From NCBI GenBank assembly GCA_964036045.1, contig OZ038384.1, positions 21,381,000-21,444,999 of the forward strand: a DNA stretch of 64,000 nucleotides, given 5' to 3'. This DNA comes from Eutreptiella sp. 'Long Island Sound 2002'. Its lineage: Eukaryota > Euglenozoa > Euglenophyceae > Eutreptiales > Eutreptiaceae. Made by a program: the position numbers and the translations under genes. The notes beneath the pieces are model-generated. The model was not told the DNA's origin and searched no databases. It saw only the letters and a program-made list of their open reading frames with translations. Of the stretch, positions 51,789-63,149 are shown in pieces. Position 1 is the first letter of the stretch. Every line of letters starts with the position of its first letter.

Positions 51789-54700
51789 TGAAGCGGTACC
51801 CAGAACCCCATGGCTAGGGCAGGGCATACAACCGGTCACCGGTCCACTAACCCTATGCACCCTATGTACGGAAGGGAAGACCGCTCCGGTCCACTAACCC
51901 CACGTACGGAAGGCGCCCGTTGACGCCCGGTGCGAGCCCGGCGGGAGCGTGTTCCGTGCCGTAAAGCCCCGCATCGGCAACTGATGCACCGCCAGCGGAG
52001 ATTTGTGTATCAGAACATCAGGAATCAACAGGGTTTTATTTTCATATTGTTTCCGTCAATTTTTACGCTTCCGTTCTGATACTCACTGTTTTGACTGCTG
52101 GCGGTTGGATCGCGACTTTACCGTAACCGCCAGTTTAACTGTTTATAATGGAAATTGTAACGCTATCCGTGACGAAGGCTCTAAAGTCTTCAGGAATTGC
52201 GTTGATGCATCCGCAATTTTCACATTCTACACTCGCAACCTTAATCCGAATTTTTCAGGATGTCGAAATCGGATTTTCGACTTCGACATCCCCGCACTTG
52301 ATTTGACCTCTTTCGAGTGGACCTACGTGCTTCCCTATGCACGAATCAACTTTATTTTTATCCTGCCCTCTCTTTGTCTTAAAGATATGGGCAAAACAAA
52401 GTTGATTCGTGAGGCCACTTGTGAAGGTCATATCTCGTGTTGCTTGCGAGGAATGGCAATAAGAAAACGTGGGATGTATTCACAATACTCCCGACGTAAT
52501 TTAGGAAGCATCATATGCCTTGCGTCTCCACACGTGCGCGCTAGTGTAATGGATCATGGTCAAGAGGGTAGAGTTTGCGTTGTAACTCTATGGCCATGAT
52601 ATTGCGTGCGTTAAGATGACTTTCGAGTGTAGCGCGCGAGTGTTGGTGTTGCATAGGAACTCTCCTTGAGTTCCTATGAGCGATTGACACAAAGCTATGC
52701 CCTTGGAGGGGCATGACATATCGCGGGGGGAGCTACCTTTTTGGGCAATATGGGGTATGTGCCTTGTGTTGTGTTGCGTGCCCATTTGGCGGGTCCATCG
52801 CTCCAAGCCAAACCCGCCAATGGACTTCATATTGTGCAAGCCCCTTCTCCATACTCCCTACGATCAATTGCAAGTCTAACCTTCGTGAAGGGAAGCTTGT
52901 GTGGCGATCCCGAAGCGATGCGTTGGGAGCAAGGTGTGTGTTTTGCAATTTTCCATAATTTCATGTGCCCACTTCGGAAGTAGCGCTCGTAACCTTTCAA
53001 GGCGCCCCAAGTGGAGCACATATGTGGAATCGAAGGTCATTGGTGTCAAGTCATTGTGTTTAGAATGATGAGTTGATTGCACGATCCAAGTCAAAGATAT
53101 GATAAGAATATTGTGCGCCTTTCAAGGCACCTTTGTGTGTCTTTGTGCCAATTCTGCCGTTTTTGGCCCGTCATGATGTCAAGTCGCGACCTTGTATCTC
53201 AACGTTGCGCTCAATTGACATCATGACCCAAGTATGTTCTGAGGGTACATACTTCGGTGCCCAACATATCTTGGACCCAGCGGATAACTCCTCTTGGGCC
53301 TGGCATACCGTGGCCGCCACGTTGGCGATTTGGGACTATCCCAAATCATGGGCTCACTTGGCTACCCTGCCATTCCCAAAACCAGAGGAGTTGGGCGACG
53401 CCCAAAAGATATGTTGGACACATATGACTTGATACCAATCCTATGGCACACTCCGGTCCAAGTCGGGCATGTGCCTCATTTGCCCCAACCATGAGTGTGC
53501 GCATTTTTGGTCATTTTGAGCAAATTTCCACATTTGCTGCCCGCCGTCCCCCATGTTGTAACCTTCGTGCACGCCGGACGCATGGACCAATGGACCATAT
53601 ATGATATGGGTGACATGGACATTGGTCCCCATGATTCACACACCACGTGGGCGAAGCGGAGCAACCTTCGTTAAGGCGCTAGCCCAAAGTGAGTGTGGGC
53701 AATTTTGCCATTTTGGCATTTGTGGACCCAATTGGGATTGTCACCACGCCGAGTGGCATGGAGATCTATGAGAGCCAAGGGCATGGGAGTCTGGGTTGGA
53801 CTCCTGGTGGATCGCGTATGGAATGGCAGATCTGATCTCCAAGCTGGCGTGGAGATATACTATTGGGGGCACCCCGATGTTTGGCTCATTTCGAGCAGCC
53901 AAAATGACCCCATTTTGGGACCCCAATTTCCCCCTTCCGTGTGGTCAATAGGCGGCCCCATTTCTCTATGCCCACAGGGAGCCCGGACCTAATCTCAAGT
54001 TGTACACTCAGATATAAGTCCTCGGTCCTGCCTCCTACCCTGTGAGTTGTTAGCCTTACCTTGGCCGGGCGAGCCACGCGTGGGAATGACGCCAATTTTG
54101 GTGATTTTGGCATCATGACCCCACTTGACTCATCCGTGTTGCCCTGATGCCGGGACCTCAGAGGGAACCACGTTGGGTGAGGGCTCCAGAAAGTTCGTAC
54201 TCAAAGGGCATAGGGTCAGTTGCCTCGTCCCTACCTCTTGCGTGTCCGGACGAGGGGTCAATTTTGGAGTTTTTCAAGCTAATATCAGTTTGGGCTGAAA
54301 CAGCCCATTTTCAGCTACCAACTCCTGAGGGATAATGGCGGGCCCATATCTCTCGCTCAGAGTAGAGTTGGGACCTGTCGTAGAGGGAGCATGGGGGGCA
54401 ACCGTCGGTTTGCCTTGGAATTACTTGGTTCCCAAGAACTCGCCTGTGGCTGGGCGGGACACCCCCCCTATCGGCAGGGTTTCAGGGTCCGGACTGAGCA
54501 GGGCATGGGTTGTGTTTGAGCCCCTGCCCCCACCAGCCACTGAGATGGTCGGACCTGGGAATGGGATACGAGTTAGGACTCAGTGTCTATTGTCCTGTGA
54601 TGCACTTACCCCAGTCCAGTCTCAACCCCATGTGTACATATTTTTGATGTGTTGCTGTACATACTTTCGTTCCCTTGTTGCAGAGTGGCAAGAATCCTGA

Positions 54701-54820
54701 AACGCTTTGTCACATGACACGAGCGTATTGATGCCCTTGTGAGCGTAGTGCTTTGCCTGCCTGCTCACCTGTGCGTGTCACCGCAGCGTCCCGTGGCCGG
54801 CCCCCCACGGGAACGCGTCA
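51789..54820 (+). repeat. Element D 3' LTR
   Basis: Aligns with 37612-40634 over its length. Both hairpins are kept exactly, at 52652-52678 and 53170-53227. It ends GCGTCA before the second CTAG copy (54821-54824). Confidence 0.92.
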
Positions 54821-54824
54821 CTAG

Positions 54825-55735
54825 AGAAGGAGGAGTTCGACTCGGCCATTTCCCAATGGGGGACGGAAGGTCTCAACCGAGATGGAACCCTCAAGCACAG
54901 CTACCCTGACGACAAGTGGGTCCTAGTCCCTCTGGGCCACTGGAACTGGAAGTGGAACCAGGCCAGGGGGAACTACTCGACCTATGAGCGGGAATTGCTC
55001 GCGGGTATCCTCACAAGCACGACTGTTGGGGAGTAACCCTGTGGTCTGGCTGTGCGACCAAGAACCGGTCCGCAGTTTCCAGAAGGGTCCCCCACCTGAG
55101 AAGGCCAAGCTACGGCGCTGGTGGACCTACCTCAGTCAACTACGGCTGACGGTACACCATATTCAGGGAGTGAAGAACGTGTGTGCCGACTACATCAGCC
55201 GCAACAACTTCGACGCCCTGATTGGTGCCCGGTCTGAAGCGCTGGCTAAGGACGCGTTCAGCCGTATGGACGTCCACCTGGACCTCAACATGACGATGAT
55301 ACGCCCCCTGGATGGACTCCAACAATCGGAGTACCTGAAGGAGTTCGGGGATATCTACAAGCGCCTGGAGAAACGCCTTGAACCCCTCCTGGTCAACCAA
55401 GACCAGTGGAAGAGGGACAAGAGGTACCTATGGTACGAGGACCGTATCGTGGTGCCTGGTGACCGAGTCCCAGCGCTGCTGAAGTGGACCCTTGAGTCCA
55501 GTGGTCATGTGGGTGCTGACCGCACCCTGAGGCTGTTCAAGCAGTGGTTCCACACTACGTGGACTGACGACCAACTGCGGAAAACCCTCCAGCCTATCGT
55601 GGACAAGTGCCCGTGCAGGTCCTGTAAACCAGGGGATATCAGGGACAGAGGTCTCTACTCGACCCTGCCCATCCCTCACTGTGCTAACAGTGTTCTATAC
55701 GTGGACTACACGGAGAGGCCGAAGTTCGGGGCTAT
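54825..55735 (+). pseudogene. Element C RNase H (second part) and integrase N-terminus
   Basis: The frame resumes at 54825 in register with 37611. It carries the rest of RNase H (WKWNQARGNYSTYERELLAG with the Glu), then shifts near 55020 to a frame with LCDQEPVRSF (Asp), VHHIQGVKNVCADYISR (Asp) and the linker. The integrase zinc region reads SSGHVGADRTLRLFKQW ... CPCRSC, and the core starts at VLYVDYTERP (first catalytic Asp). The frame is lost near 55720 and continues at 55748. The split by D is exact, without loss of element C sequence. Confidence 0.85.
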
Positions 55736-55747
55736 GACTTCGCCCTC

Positions 55748-56875
55748 GTGGTAACCTGTGAATTGACCAGGTTTACCAGGGTGTTACCATGTACCAAACA
55801 CATTACCGGGGAGGAGACTATCAAGATACTCCTGGAGGAGTGGTTTTGTGTCTATGGGGCGCCCAAGGAGATCAACTCCGATGAGGACGTACGAGTACGC
55901 TCAGATACTGGCTGGTACAAGAGGGTCCTGAGATCCCTCAATGTCCAGGTGTCTACGGGGATTCCCTATTCTCATACGAGCAACCCCCTATGTGAGCGAC
56001 AGATCCGTGTCCTGAAGGAGAACGTAAGGATATGGTGCAAAACTGAACGCACCAGAGACTGGGTGAGACTACTCCCCGTCATATCCTTGATGATGAACTC
56101 CCAAGAGAGTTCAGCTACTGGCTACTCGCCCCATGAGCTATTCCTCGGGCGCCCGGCATGGTTCCTACATGCCCCCTATCCAGAGGACACCCATTCTTCT
56201 GTGGGTGAATGGGTCCAAGAGCAACAAGCGAAGGTGGACAAGGCCAAGGCTATGCTCCAGAGAGTGAGGGAGCGTCAGTGGAACAAGAAGAACAAGCACC
56301 GAGTACCGGCCACCTACCAAGAGGGGGACTGGGTGCTGGTGCACCACAGTCGACTACCCGCCTGGCCACGCTCTACCAGCGATGACCCTTACTTCGGGCC
56401 GTACAAGATTCTATCAGTGGATGGACACTGTATCACAGTGCAGTTTTCTTTCCGGCTAGGGGGGACCCTGGTGTGCGCTGCTCAACACCTGAAGCGCTAC
56501 TATGATCCTGAAGACCTCTGTGGGGAGGAGTGGGAGCTGAACGACGAGGAAATCGCCGCTCTGGACCTACAAGGGGCTGCCAGCCCTATGGAAGTTGAAG
56601 GTGAACTCCCCGACATGAACGCCGAGGAGATGGCTAAGGAGGGCTTCTACCTGGTGAAGTCTGTCCTACGCCACCGCTATCGCCAGGGTTGGCGCTTCCT
56701 CACCCTCTGGGAAGATTGTGGAGTGGAAAAGGCCACCTGGGAGCCCTTCTCTGCATTTGTTCTACCTGAGGGACGCCTAAACTCAGTTCTGGTGGACTAC
56801 TTGTCCCAGAACAACCTTGGTGAGTTGCTGAGGCTCGCTGAGACGCTTGCCTCCAAGACTAAAGCTAGGGACTGA
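55748..56875 (+). pseudogene. Element C integrase core and chromodomain
   Basis: Continues the integrase after a frameshift: INSDEDVRV (second Asp) and NPLCERQIRVLKE (Glu), so the DDE set is complete together with VDYTERP upstream. GYSPHELFLGRPAWF, a basic helix and EGDWVLVHHSRLP with YFGPYKIL form the C-terminal domain with a GPY motif. The chromodomain lies at the end: FYLVKSVLRHRYRQGWRFLTLWEDC and KATWEPFSAFVLPEG. It is more diverged from the consensus than the chromodomain of D. TGA at 56873-56875 closes the frame. Confidence 0.88.
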
Positions 56876-59091
56876 ACCTTACCCTTACCTGCCAAAGCGT
56901 ATGTGTGAGTGTGCTAGTCCTAAGGTCCTGAGAGCAAGCCGCAGAAGTGGTGTCCTAATTATACCCAAGTCTGCGCCCTTGCTAAACCCGGAGCGTTGGC
57001 TTATTGATGCCACGGGGTACGCCCCGGGTGTCCCCTCCCCTAAGCGCCCAATTTCTGTGCTGGCGCAAAACCTTTGGGGAATACCCGGCGTACTAATCCA
57101 GGTATTGTTTTCCCTACCTTTCTGTCTACTACAGGGAGGGGTGGCCAAAAGCTATGAAGGCTTGAAAACGCCGTTTTGCTAAATGGCGGAAACACTGACC
57201 TAACCACTGCCACAGCCCACCAACCCTGCTAAAATTGCAGGAAACGGGTGGGACAGTGACACACGCACTACAGGTCCTACACACCCTACAGTGGCACTAT
57301 CCTGGTGGGCGAGCACTGTGCAACTGGCTCAAGCCCCCACTCAGGACTACCACTCCTACACGCACACTCTACTGGGCGTTGCGAAGGCAAAGGTCTCATG
57401 GGTCCTAGCGACCCTCCAGCGCTGCTAAGCAACTGTGGCCTAACAGGGGACGCCACAACGCGTTTCCCCTGCTAGGGCTTGGAGGGAAGAGGTGCTCTTG
57501 CGTGCACGGCGCGGATGTCGATGAAGTCGGACTCCCTGCTCTGCCACAGGCAGAGGCGGAGTTACTTGTTTGTGTGATCTGCGCCCTTGTTTAGCAGGGC
57601 ATAAAAAAATGCTGCTGCACCAATCACCCTACCTGCACACCTGTAAAACAAAGGCAAATGAAAGGGCGTTTGCGGCGGAGGAACCAAGCCACACTCCAGG
57701 TATTATACCCTTCTCAGTGTGACCTATAATACACTGTCCGCGAACACGCTGGAGGACCAGCTACCCTTGTCAAGCAAGCAAGCTTTAAGGGACTCCTCAG
57801 GTTCTCTTAAAGAACGTACCGAGGAGCCCCTGGGTAGCCTAAACAAGGTTTACCGTGCGCACTTCGCGTGGCCTACCCTTTAATGCGTGTGTGCATGCGC
57901 GAGTATGCACGAAGATTGTGGGCAAACATGCCCATCTCATCACCAATCACGAACTCCACCAGGGGGTGGCCCCTCCTGGGCTTACTCACCTTACCTACCG
58001 CTGGAGAGAGAGAGCAAGTGAGGGGCGCACGCGAAGAACGTTGCTATGCACTTGTGTGTGTGTCTAATCACCCTGATCTGACCGCTAATCATCTGCAATC
58101 TTTCTAATCAATCCCTCTATCGCGTCCTATCGTTGTTAGCGCTGCTACAAGGCTCGTTCACGGAGAAACGAGACGAGCAATGTGTATGCGGCATACGAGA
58201 CGAGCATACCTGTAGTTTATACCTGATTCATTGAAGTCTTTTCGTTGAATGTCAAATTCTTGAATTTTCGAATCTTCTATTAGTGTGGGTGGAATCTGTA
58301 TGTTTATTTATTAATGTGTGTCTCGTCATTTTCAAGACTACGTGAGACATACGTTTATAATTCCATTATTTCTCCATTTTCCGGCGCTTCGCTAGGAGCC
58401 GCTCCTGCGCGCCGCCATTTTATGCGTATGAATTTCTGGATTTAAAAAAACAAGAGATGACCATAATTTCTATAAAAATGTGCTTCTGATGCACAATTGG
58501 ATTCTGCTCAGGTGTGTCGTTTCAGAAAAATTCTAGGCCGTCATTTGACGGATTGTGGTGTCGTCGCTTCGTTTTTGCGTGGATTCGTCCATAATTATCC
58601 CATTCCTGCCTCTGCAGATACCCACGCGCAGCCTCGCTGAGTAGGCCGTGTTCGGGCCGAAACGCAGCTGCCTGGAGAGACTGAGCAGAACCAAGACCCC
58701 ACCAAGGGGCGATTTTTTTTTTTACGACTCCCTTCGCCTTAAGACAGGTCACAGGTCGCCAGCAGGTTTACGAGAACCCATGCGAGTGTGTATATTGTGT
58801 CTTGCGTTGGGTTTGTGTCGACGCTGCGTCTTGGAGGGAGGGATGCATATGCACATGTCTTGGCATGCTCCCATACTAACCAAACCAAGCCACAGGAGCC
58901 CCGGCAGCGCCATGAGAGCTGAGTCTTCTGTAGGAAATGTTACAAACAGAGCAGCAAAAGAGCGCCAGCCATGGTGAGCGCCCATTTTTCTGTGTGAGGG
59001 AAGCTATAGGTATTTTAAAGTAGATGTGGAAACCAAGGGAAGGCCAAGAAAAAATCCTTTTTTCCTAAAATGCGACAGTGGTGGCCACCAC
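56876..59091 (+). other. Element C 3' non-coding region
   Basis: About 2.2 kb with no convincing gene on either strand. It includes a direct repeat ACGAGACGAGCA (about 58169 and 58190) and a T run at about 58711-58723. It may contain remains of another repeat. Confidence 0.5.
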
Positions 59092-59103
59092 AGCACAAGG
59101 GGG
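59092..59103 (+). other. Element C polypurine tract
   Basis: GCACAAGGGGGG directly precedes the 3' LTR (GAGTAAC). Confidence 0.65.
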
Positions 59104-59899
59104 GAGTAACAAAAAGTGCTTTTCCATTGCTTTGAGGCATACTCTAGTTGTATTAGAGATGCACTGAGCATCCATGCATTTTTATAATAGTATTGGTCCA
59201 ACCAAAACTTGTGATAACACATTTTGACCTATGGAACCAAACACCCAATCAGGATATGGAGTGGACCCCTTGATCCCCTTTCAATGTGAAGTAAAACATC
59301 TTTTCCTGAGTTAACTGAGAACTGACATATCCGAGGCAGAGCCTATGAAATTATCTATGTTTTTCCATGAATACTTATCTGCCCTAGTGGTATGCACCCT
59401 AGGGGGCTAGGCACCTCTTTTTGAGAGGTCCTGGGTTCAATTCCTGGTCAGCCCAGCTAAGTAGGAAGATCCCATGTGACATGGCAGTGACCTGATCGCC
59501 ACATGCCCTGCCACCTCAGCACATATGGGACCAAAAACAAAGAGTGCACATCTCCTGAGATGGCACTATGGAGAGAGAGTGACCATGGGGCAGTTTTCTA
59601 ACTCTTTTCCAAAACATTTCAGCTATCTTTGTGAATATGCATTCATTTGTGACCTGAGTTGCAGTTTCTGTGAATATCCAATCATCTCTCACTGTTTACA
59701 CTGCAGCCCTTCATGCTTTGATCCTGATTCTCTTCTCCTTGCATACTTCTGGCTTGGGCTATCCTGGATTGACTTGGATTTACTGTATTTCAACAAACAA
59801 AAGCTTTTCATCACTCAAAACAAGCAGCAGAACACCCTACAGCAACAGCAAGCAGCAGGAGAAGCAAAAACACAGTGCTGAAACCACTATAAACTTTTC
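59104..59899 (+). repeat. Element C 3' LTR with tRNA-like stretch
   Basis: Pair of 31347-32142. At about 59378-59455 it has a D-arm-like CTAGTGGTATGC, a hairpin ACCTC...GAGGT and a good Pol III B-box, GGGTTCAATTCC. The acceptor and T stems do not pair properly, so it is not a tRNA gene. Confidence 0.85.
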
Positions 59900-61136
59900 T
59901 CTTTGCCCACATACACTTCCCTTGGCAGGGCGCTCCAGGGGTTGGGAGTGTCGAAACTCAGTGGTTTTGGCTCTTCTGGACCCTTCTTTGGCACCCGATG
60001 TGCCTTCGCCTTCTCTAGGATTCCACTGATTTTCGGAGGAGAGACCTCTGAGGTCCCACTCCCGTGGGGGCTCCTCTAGACGTGGCCTGCCGCAGCTCCC
60101 TCCTGCTGCGATCAGCTCAGACTTTGTCCACCGCGTTGCTGGGCTTTGAGTTCCTCCAAAGTCCTCAACATGTCCTCAGGAACCTCCTCGATCGACCTCA
60201 CGCGTCGGTCTGGGCTGGGTCCTCCACCATTGCCTTTTCCTCCGCCTTTCCCTTGGCCCTTTCCATGGCCTTTTCCACCGTCTCCGCCCTTTGCCTTCCA
60301 ATCGGCTATTCGTTGTTCCTTGGGCTTCTTGTTGGGATTGGCGGCGAAGTAGGTCTTCTTGTCATCCTCATATACCTTGCAATGCCCCGGGTCATGTGCA
60401 TGGTTGTTCCCCTTGCCGTAGCAGACCCAGCAACCGGTGTTCTGTGATCTGTACTCGCGGAACGAGAGCGGGGGGTTCCCGATCCTCCGCGGTTCCTTGC
60501 CGTTCTTGGTCTTTGGGTCCAGGCGGTTGCACCTGGACCTGTCCTGCCCATGCTCCTTCATATCGTGCGCTACGAACGCGAAGAGGTGGGCTTCTCCATG
60601 ATCCTCTCGGGTGGTCGCGGTCCAGAGATCTTGGCCGCTTTCCACTCCCTTCCTCCGCGGTGCCGACCGTGTCCCCCTTGACCTCTCGATGTTGCCGATC
60701 TTCCCGATGACCTCGATGTCCTTGGCCCTGTCGATCCTGCACGTGGGCCTCGTTCTAGGCGTTGAGCTTCAGCTCCACCGTGATGTACTTCACCATCTCG
60801 TCCACACTCAGGCTGGCGAAGATGACCTGCATCCTCAGCGGCTCTCCGCGCCTCCACTCCGTGTTGTTGAGGCGCATCAGCCTTTGCCCCATGGTGTCGC
60901 CGAATACCTCCACGTAGACGGCGTTCTTCAACCCCAACATTCTGCTTGGCTCGCCGATTTTTTCCTCGGAAAAACTCCATCATTCCGGCATGGGTGTCCT
61001 CCGATGCCATGATCCGTACGGCCACGCGCTTCTTTGCTCTCTTCTTCTCCTCATCCTCCACCCTTCTCCTCCAGTGGCCGGGGAGGACGTCCTTCAGCAG
61101 GTGTCGGACCTCGCTGGCCTCATTCCAGTCCTCCAC
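59900..61136 (-). pseudogene. Element E gag, C-terminal part with zinc knuckle
   Basis: On the minus strand: VEDWNEASEVRHLLKDVLPGHW (matching VEDWNEGDEQARLL of D), a shift near 60945 to MRLNNTEWRRGEPLRMQVIF and SVDEMVKYITVEL, then another shift to the frame 60645-60112. That frame carries PRRIGNPPLSFREY, also in D, and a knuckle CX2CX8HX4C at 60379-60432. The Gly/Lys-rich tail (GKGHGKGQGKGGGKGNGG) should bind RNA. The stretch 59900-60111 holds the spacer before the protease and is cut off by element C. Homology with D's gag is clear in order and motifs. Confidence 0.78.
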
Positions 61137-61175
61137 CAGCTTGAGGCTTCTTCGGTACTTACGGATGTACCGATT

Positions 61176-63149
61176 TCATTCCCGGACCCTCAATTCCCCG
61201 CGCTCCAGCGGCAGCGGAATGGACCACAAATCCTTCAACTTCTGGTTGGGGGCGTCCACTCGCTCCTCGTCCTCGGGCCACTGGAGGCAGGCCTGCTCTG
61301 TCTGGATCAATCCCTCGCGGATCTGATCCCTGAGCTCCTCCTTCAGGTCCTGTGACAGCCTGTGTGGGAATGTTCGACATAACCACTTGTCCCTTGGCGC
61401 TCCCTTCATCTCGCCGACGACCTCCTCGGCGAAGTCCTCCCAATCGAGGATGAAGTTATCCAGGTTGGAGGGGTTGCCATCGTAGTAGGAGATTTGGATT
61501 CCCCTGAGGTCGTCAATCCTGATGGCGTCTCTGACGTCCGCAGCCACAACTCCACCGAGACGGATACCACCTGTGGCCGGGGGGTGTGAGTACACTACCC
61601 GTACATCCCTCTCCTCCATGGAGTGCGGTCCAGGCGGGCCTGAACCCACGGGGTTTGGGATGCGGGAAGGACTTGCTCCACCGGCTGTCCATATCACTGT
61701 AGTGGGGTCCTTCACCCACAGGTTTCCGCCTGGATGGCCTCGACCATGTCCGTCGGCCCTTCCCATGGTTCGCCCCTGCATGGTATGGATCTCCTCTTCC
61801 GCATGAACTGCATGGGCAGTCGTAGTGGTCGGTGAATCCTGGGCGGCATGGGACATCTGTACCGTCAGGCTCCTTAGGTCCGTGGTTGCGTGCTCTTCCA
61901 GAATGGACCCAGCCGGTGCCGTATGCTCCCCGAGCATTATGGATTTGCTGAACATGGGAACAAACGGCAGCGCACCCGGGTCAACACGCGGAGGCGCGTA
62001 AGGTGCCTCTGCAGGCCCGCCCATGGGTTTCTCCATGGTGCTCCTGAGGGTCTCAACCCGCTCCACCAGCTTTGCGGTTCCCGGCCTTGCCGGGAGCTCC
62101 GGACAGGAGGCGAGGGGTTGTAACTCCTCTAGCCTTTTCAGGCGTCCCAAGATGTCCTCCACCAGGTGGAGGAGGCTGTCCACCAATCGCTGCTGCTTCT
62201 GCAGGGCCATCTCCAGCTTCTCCCGGTACCGGTGCTGCTCCGCTCGCAGCTCCGCCATGTCTCTCTCCGCTTCCGACTGGTGATCCAGGATCCCCGCGAT
62301 GTCCTCCTCTAGGCCGTCCTTCTGGTTGTCCAGGCGGTCGAGGTGCTGCACGATGGCGTCCATCCCCATCTTTGGGTACTTGCCGATGAGGAAGGATACG
62401 TGCTTGCAGTCGCACTCAACGTGCTTTGCACCTGATCCGGCGCATCCCACGGTTCCAGGCGCCTCGGACTCCTCCGCCATGGGTGTATCGCCGGTGTTGT
62501 CCCGCTCTGGCTCTGTGTGCCGGGCCACAGGCGCCGTTCTGGCTCTGGTAGGCCTCTCCAGTGCCTCGGCGTCATGCTCCAGGCTGGGTTCTGGGGCCGT
62601 GTGCGCCCTTGTGGGCGGTATGGCCATCTCCTTCGACTCCGAAGGGAAAGCGGTCCGATAGCCATCGGAATGCCCCTTGGAATCTGCAGCTGACCACAGC
62701 CTGACCGGGCTGGGATCCGTCTCCATCGCCCTGGCTTCCGCCGCGGGTTTTGGGGACCCGCGCTTCCGGTAACGCCGGGCTCTGCTGTTGCTGCCAGTCT
62801 CCCCCAACTCCTCCGCAGCGGAGCGAAGATTGCAGGCCTTGCGGCATTGCCTTTCACACATGGAGGCCAGGTCCTCGATGTCTAGCCCATGTCCTGCAAG
62901 GGCTCTCCGTTCTGAGCATCTTCCCTCTTCTCGGGCTTCCAAGTCCGGCGTCGACTCCACAGACTCCACGATCTGCACCCGGGGCGTCCTCCGGCAGGGC
63001 TCATGAGGGCCCAAGTCCCCGGTGCAGCGGTAGGGGGCAGGTACTCCTCTGCTACCAAAAACAAGGTCCCTACCAGGACCGGCCCCTGCTGTACCCCTCC
63101 CACCATTTCCTGTCACTCCTATGGTCTTTCTTCTCACCAGGTTCTGCAT
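61176..63149 (-). pseudogene. Element E gag, N-terminal part with coiled coil
   Basis: The open frame begins inside the 5' LTR, so its first residues are not the true start; the first Met after the primer-binding site is near MCERQC (about 62863). After a basic/Pro-rich region comes a coiled coil (EEDIAGILDHQSEAERDMAEL to KQQRLVDSLLHLVEDILGRL, about 62310-62110). The capsid-like region opens YYDGNPSNLDNFILDWEDF (about 61490-61430), as in element D. TGA at 61176-61178 interrupts where D has Trp, and the frame continues in register into 61136. Confidence 0.75.
63046..63057 (-). other. Element E primer-binding site
   Basis: On the minus strand TGGTAGCAGAGG follows the 5' LTR. It is identical to the site of element C and one base off the initiator-tRNA-Met type. 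Confidence 0.65.

Larger units (their letters stand above)
37612..54820 (+). mobile_element. Element D: 17.2-kb chromodomain retrotransposon inside element C
   Basis: LTRs of 3023 bp (37612-40634) and 3032 bp (51789-54820) begin TGAAGCGG and end GCGTCA, with a few percent divergence by eye. A 4-bp target duplication CTAG flanks the element, and removing D with one CTAG copy restores the RNase H frame of C. Inside are a coiled-coil gag, an unusual zinc knuckle, protease, Dam-like domain, RT, RNase H, integrase and chromodomain, then a purine tract at 51778-51788. In-frame stops (TGA 42869; TAG 44404, 47268, 48201, 48840) and shifts mark it as inactive. No TGG-type primer site follows the 5' LTR. 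Confidence 0.92.
31347..59899 (+). mobile_element. Element C: Ty3/gypsy chromodomain element inserted in E and split by D
   Basis: LTRs of about 796 bp (31347-32142 and 59104-59899) differ at about 20 positions by eye. Inside are a primer-binding-like site, gag, protease, Dam-like domain, RT, RNase H, integrase with chromodomain, 2.2 kb of non-coding sequence and a purine tract. Element D interrupts the RNase H at 37611/54825. Without D, C is about 11.3 kb. Its LTR ends do not show the usual TG...CA, and no target duplication is clear. It separates E's gag from E's pol. Confidence 0.85.

Noticed and set aside
59378-59455. tRNA gene
   Set aside because: The B-box is good but the acceptor and T stems do not pair, and the sequence is part of an LTR.
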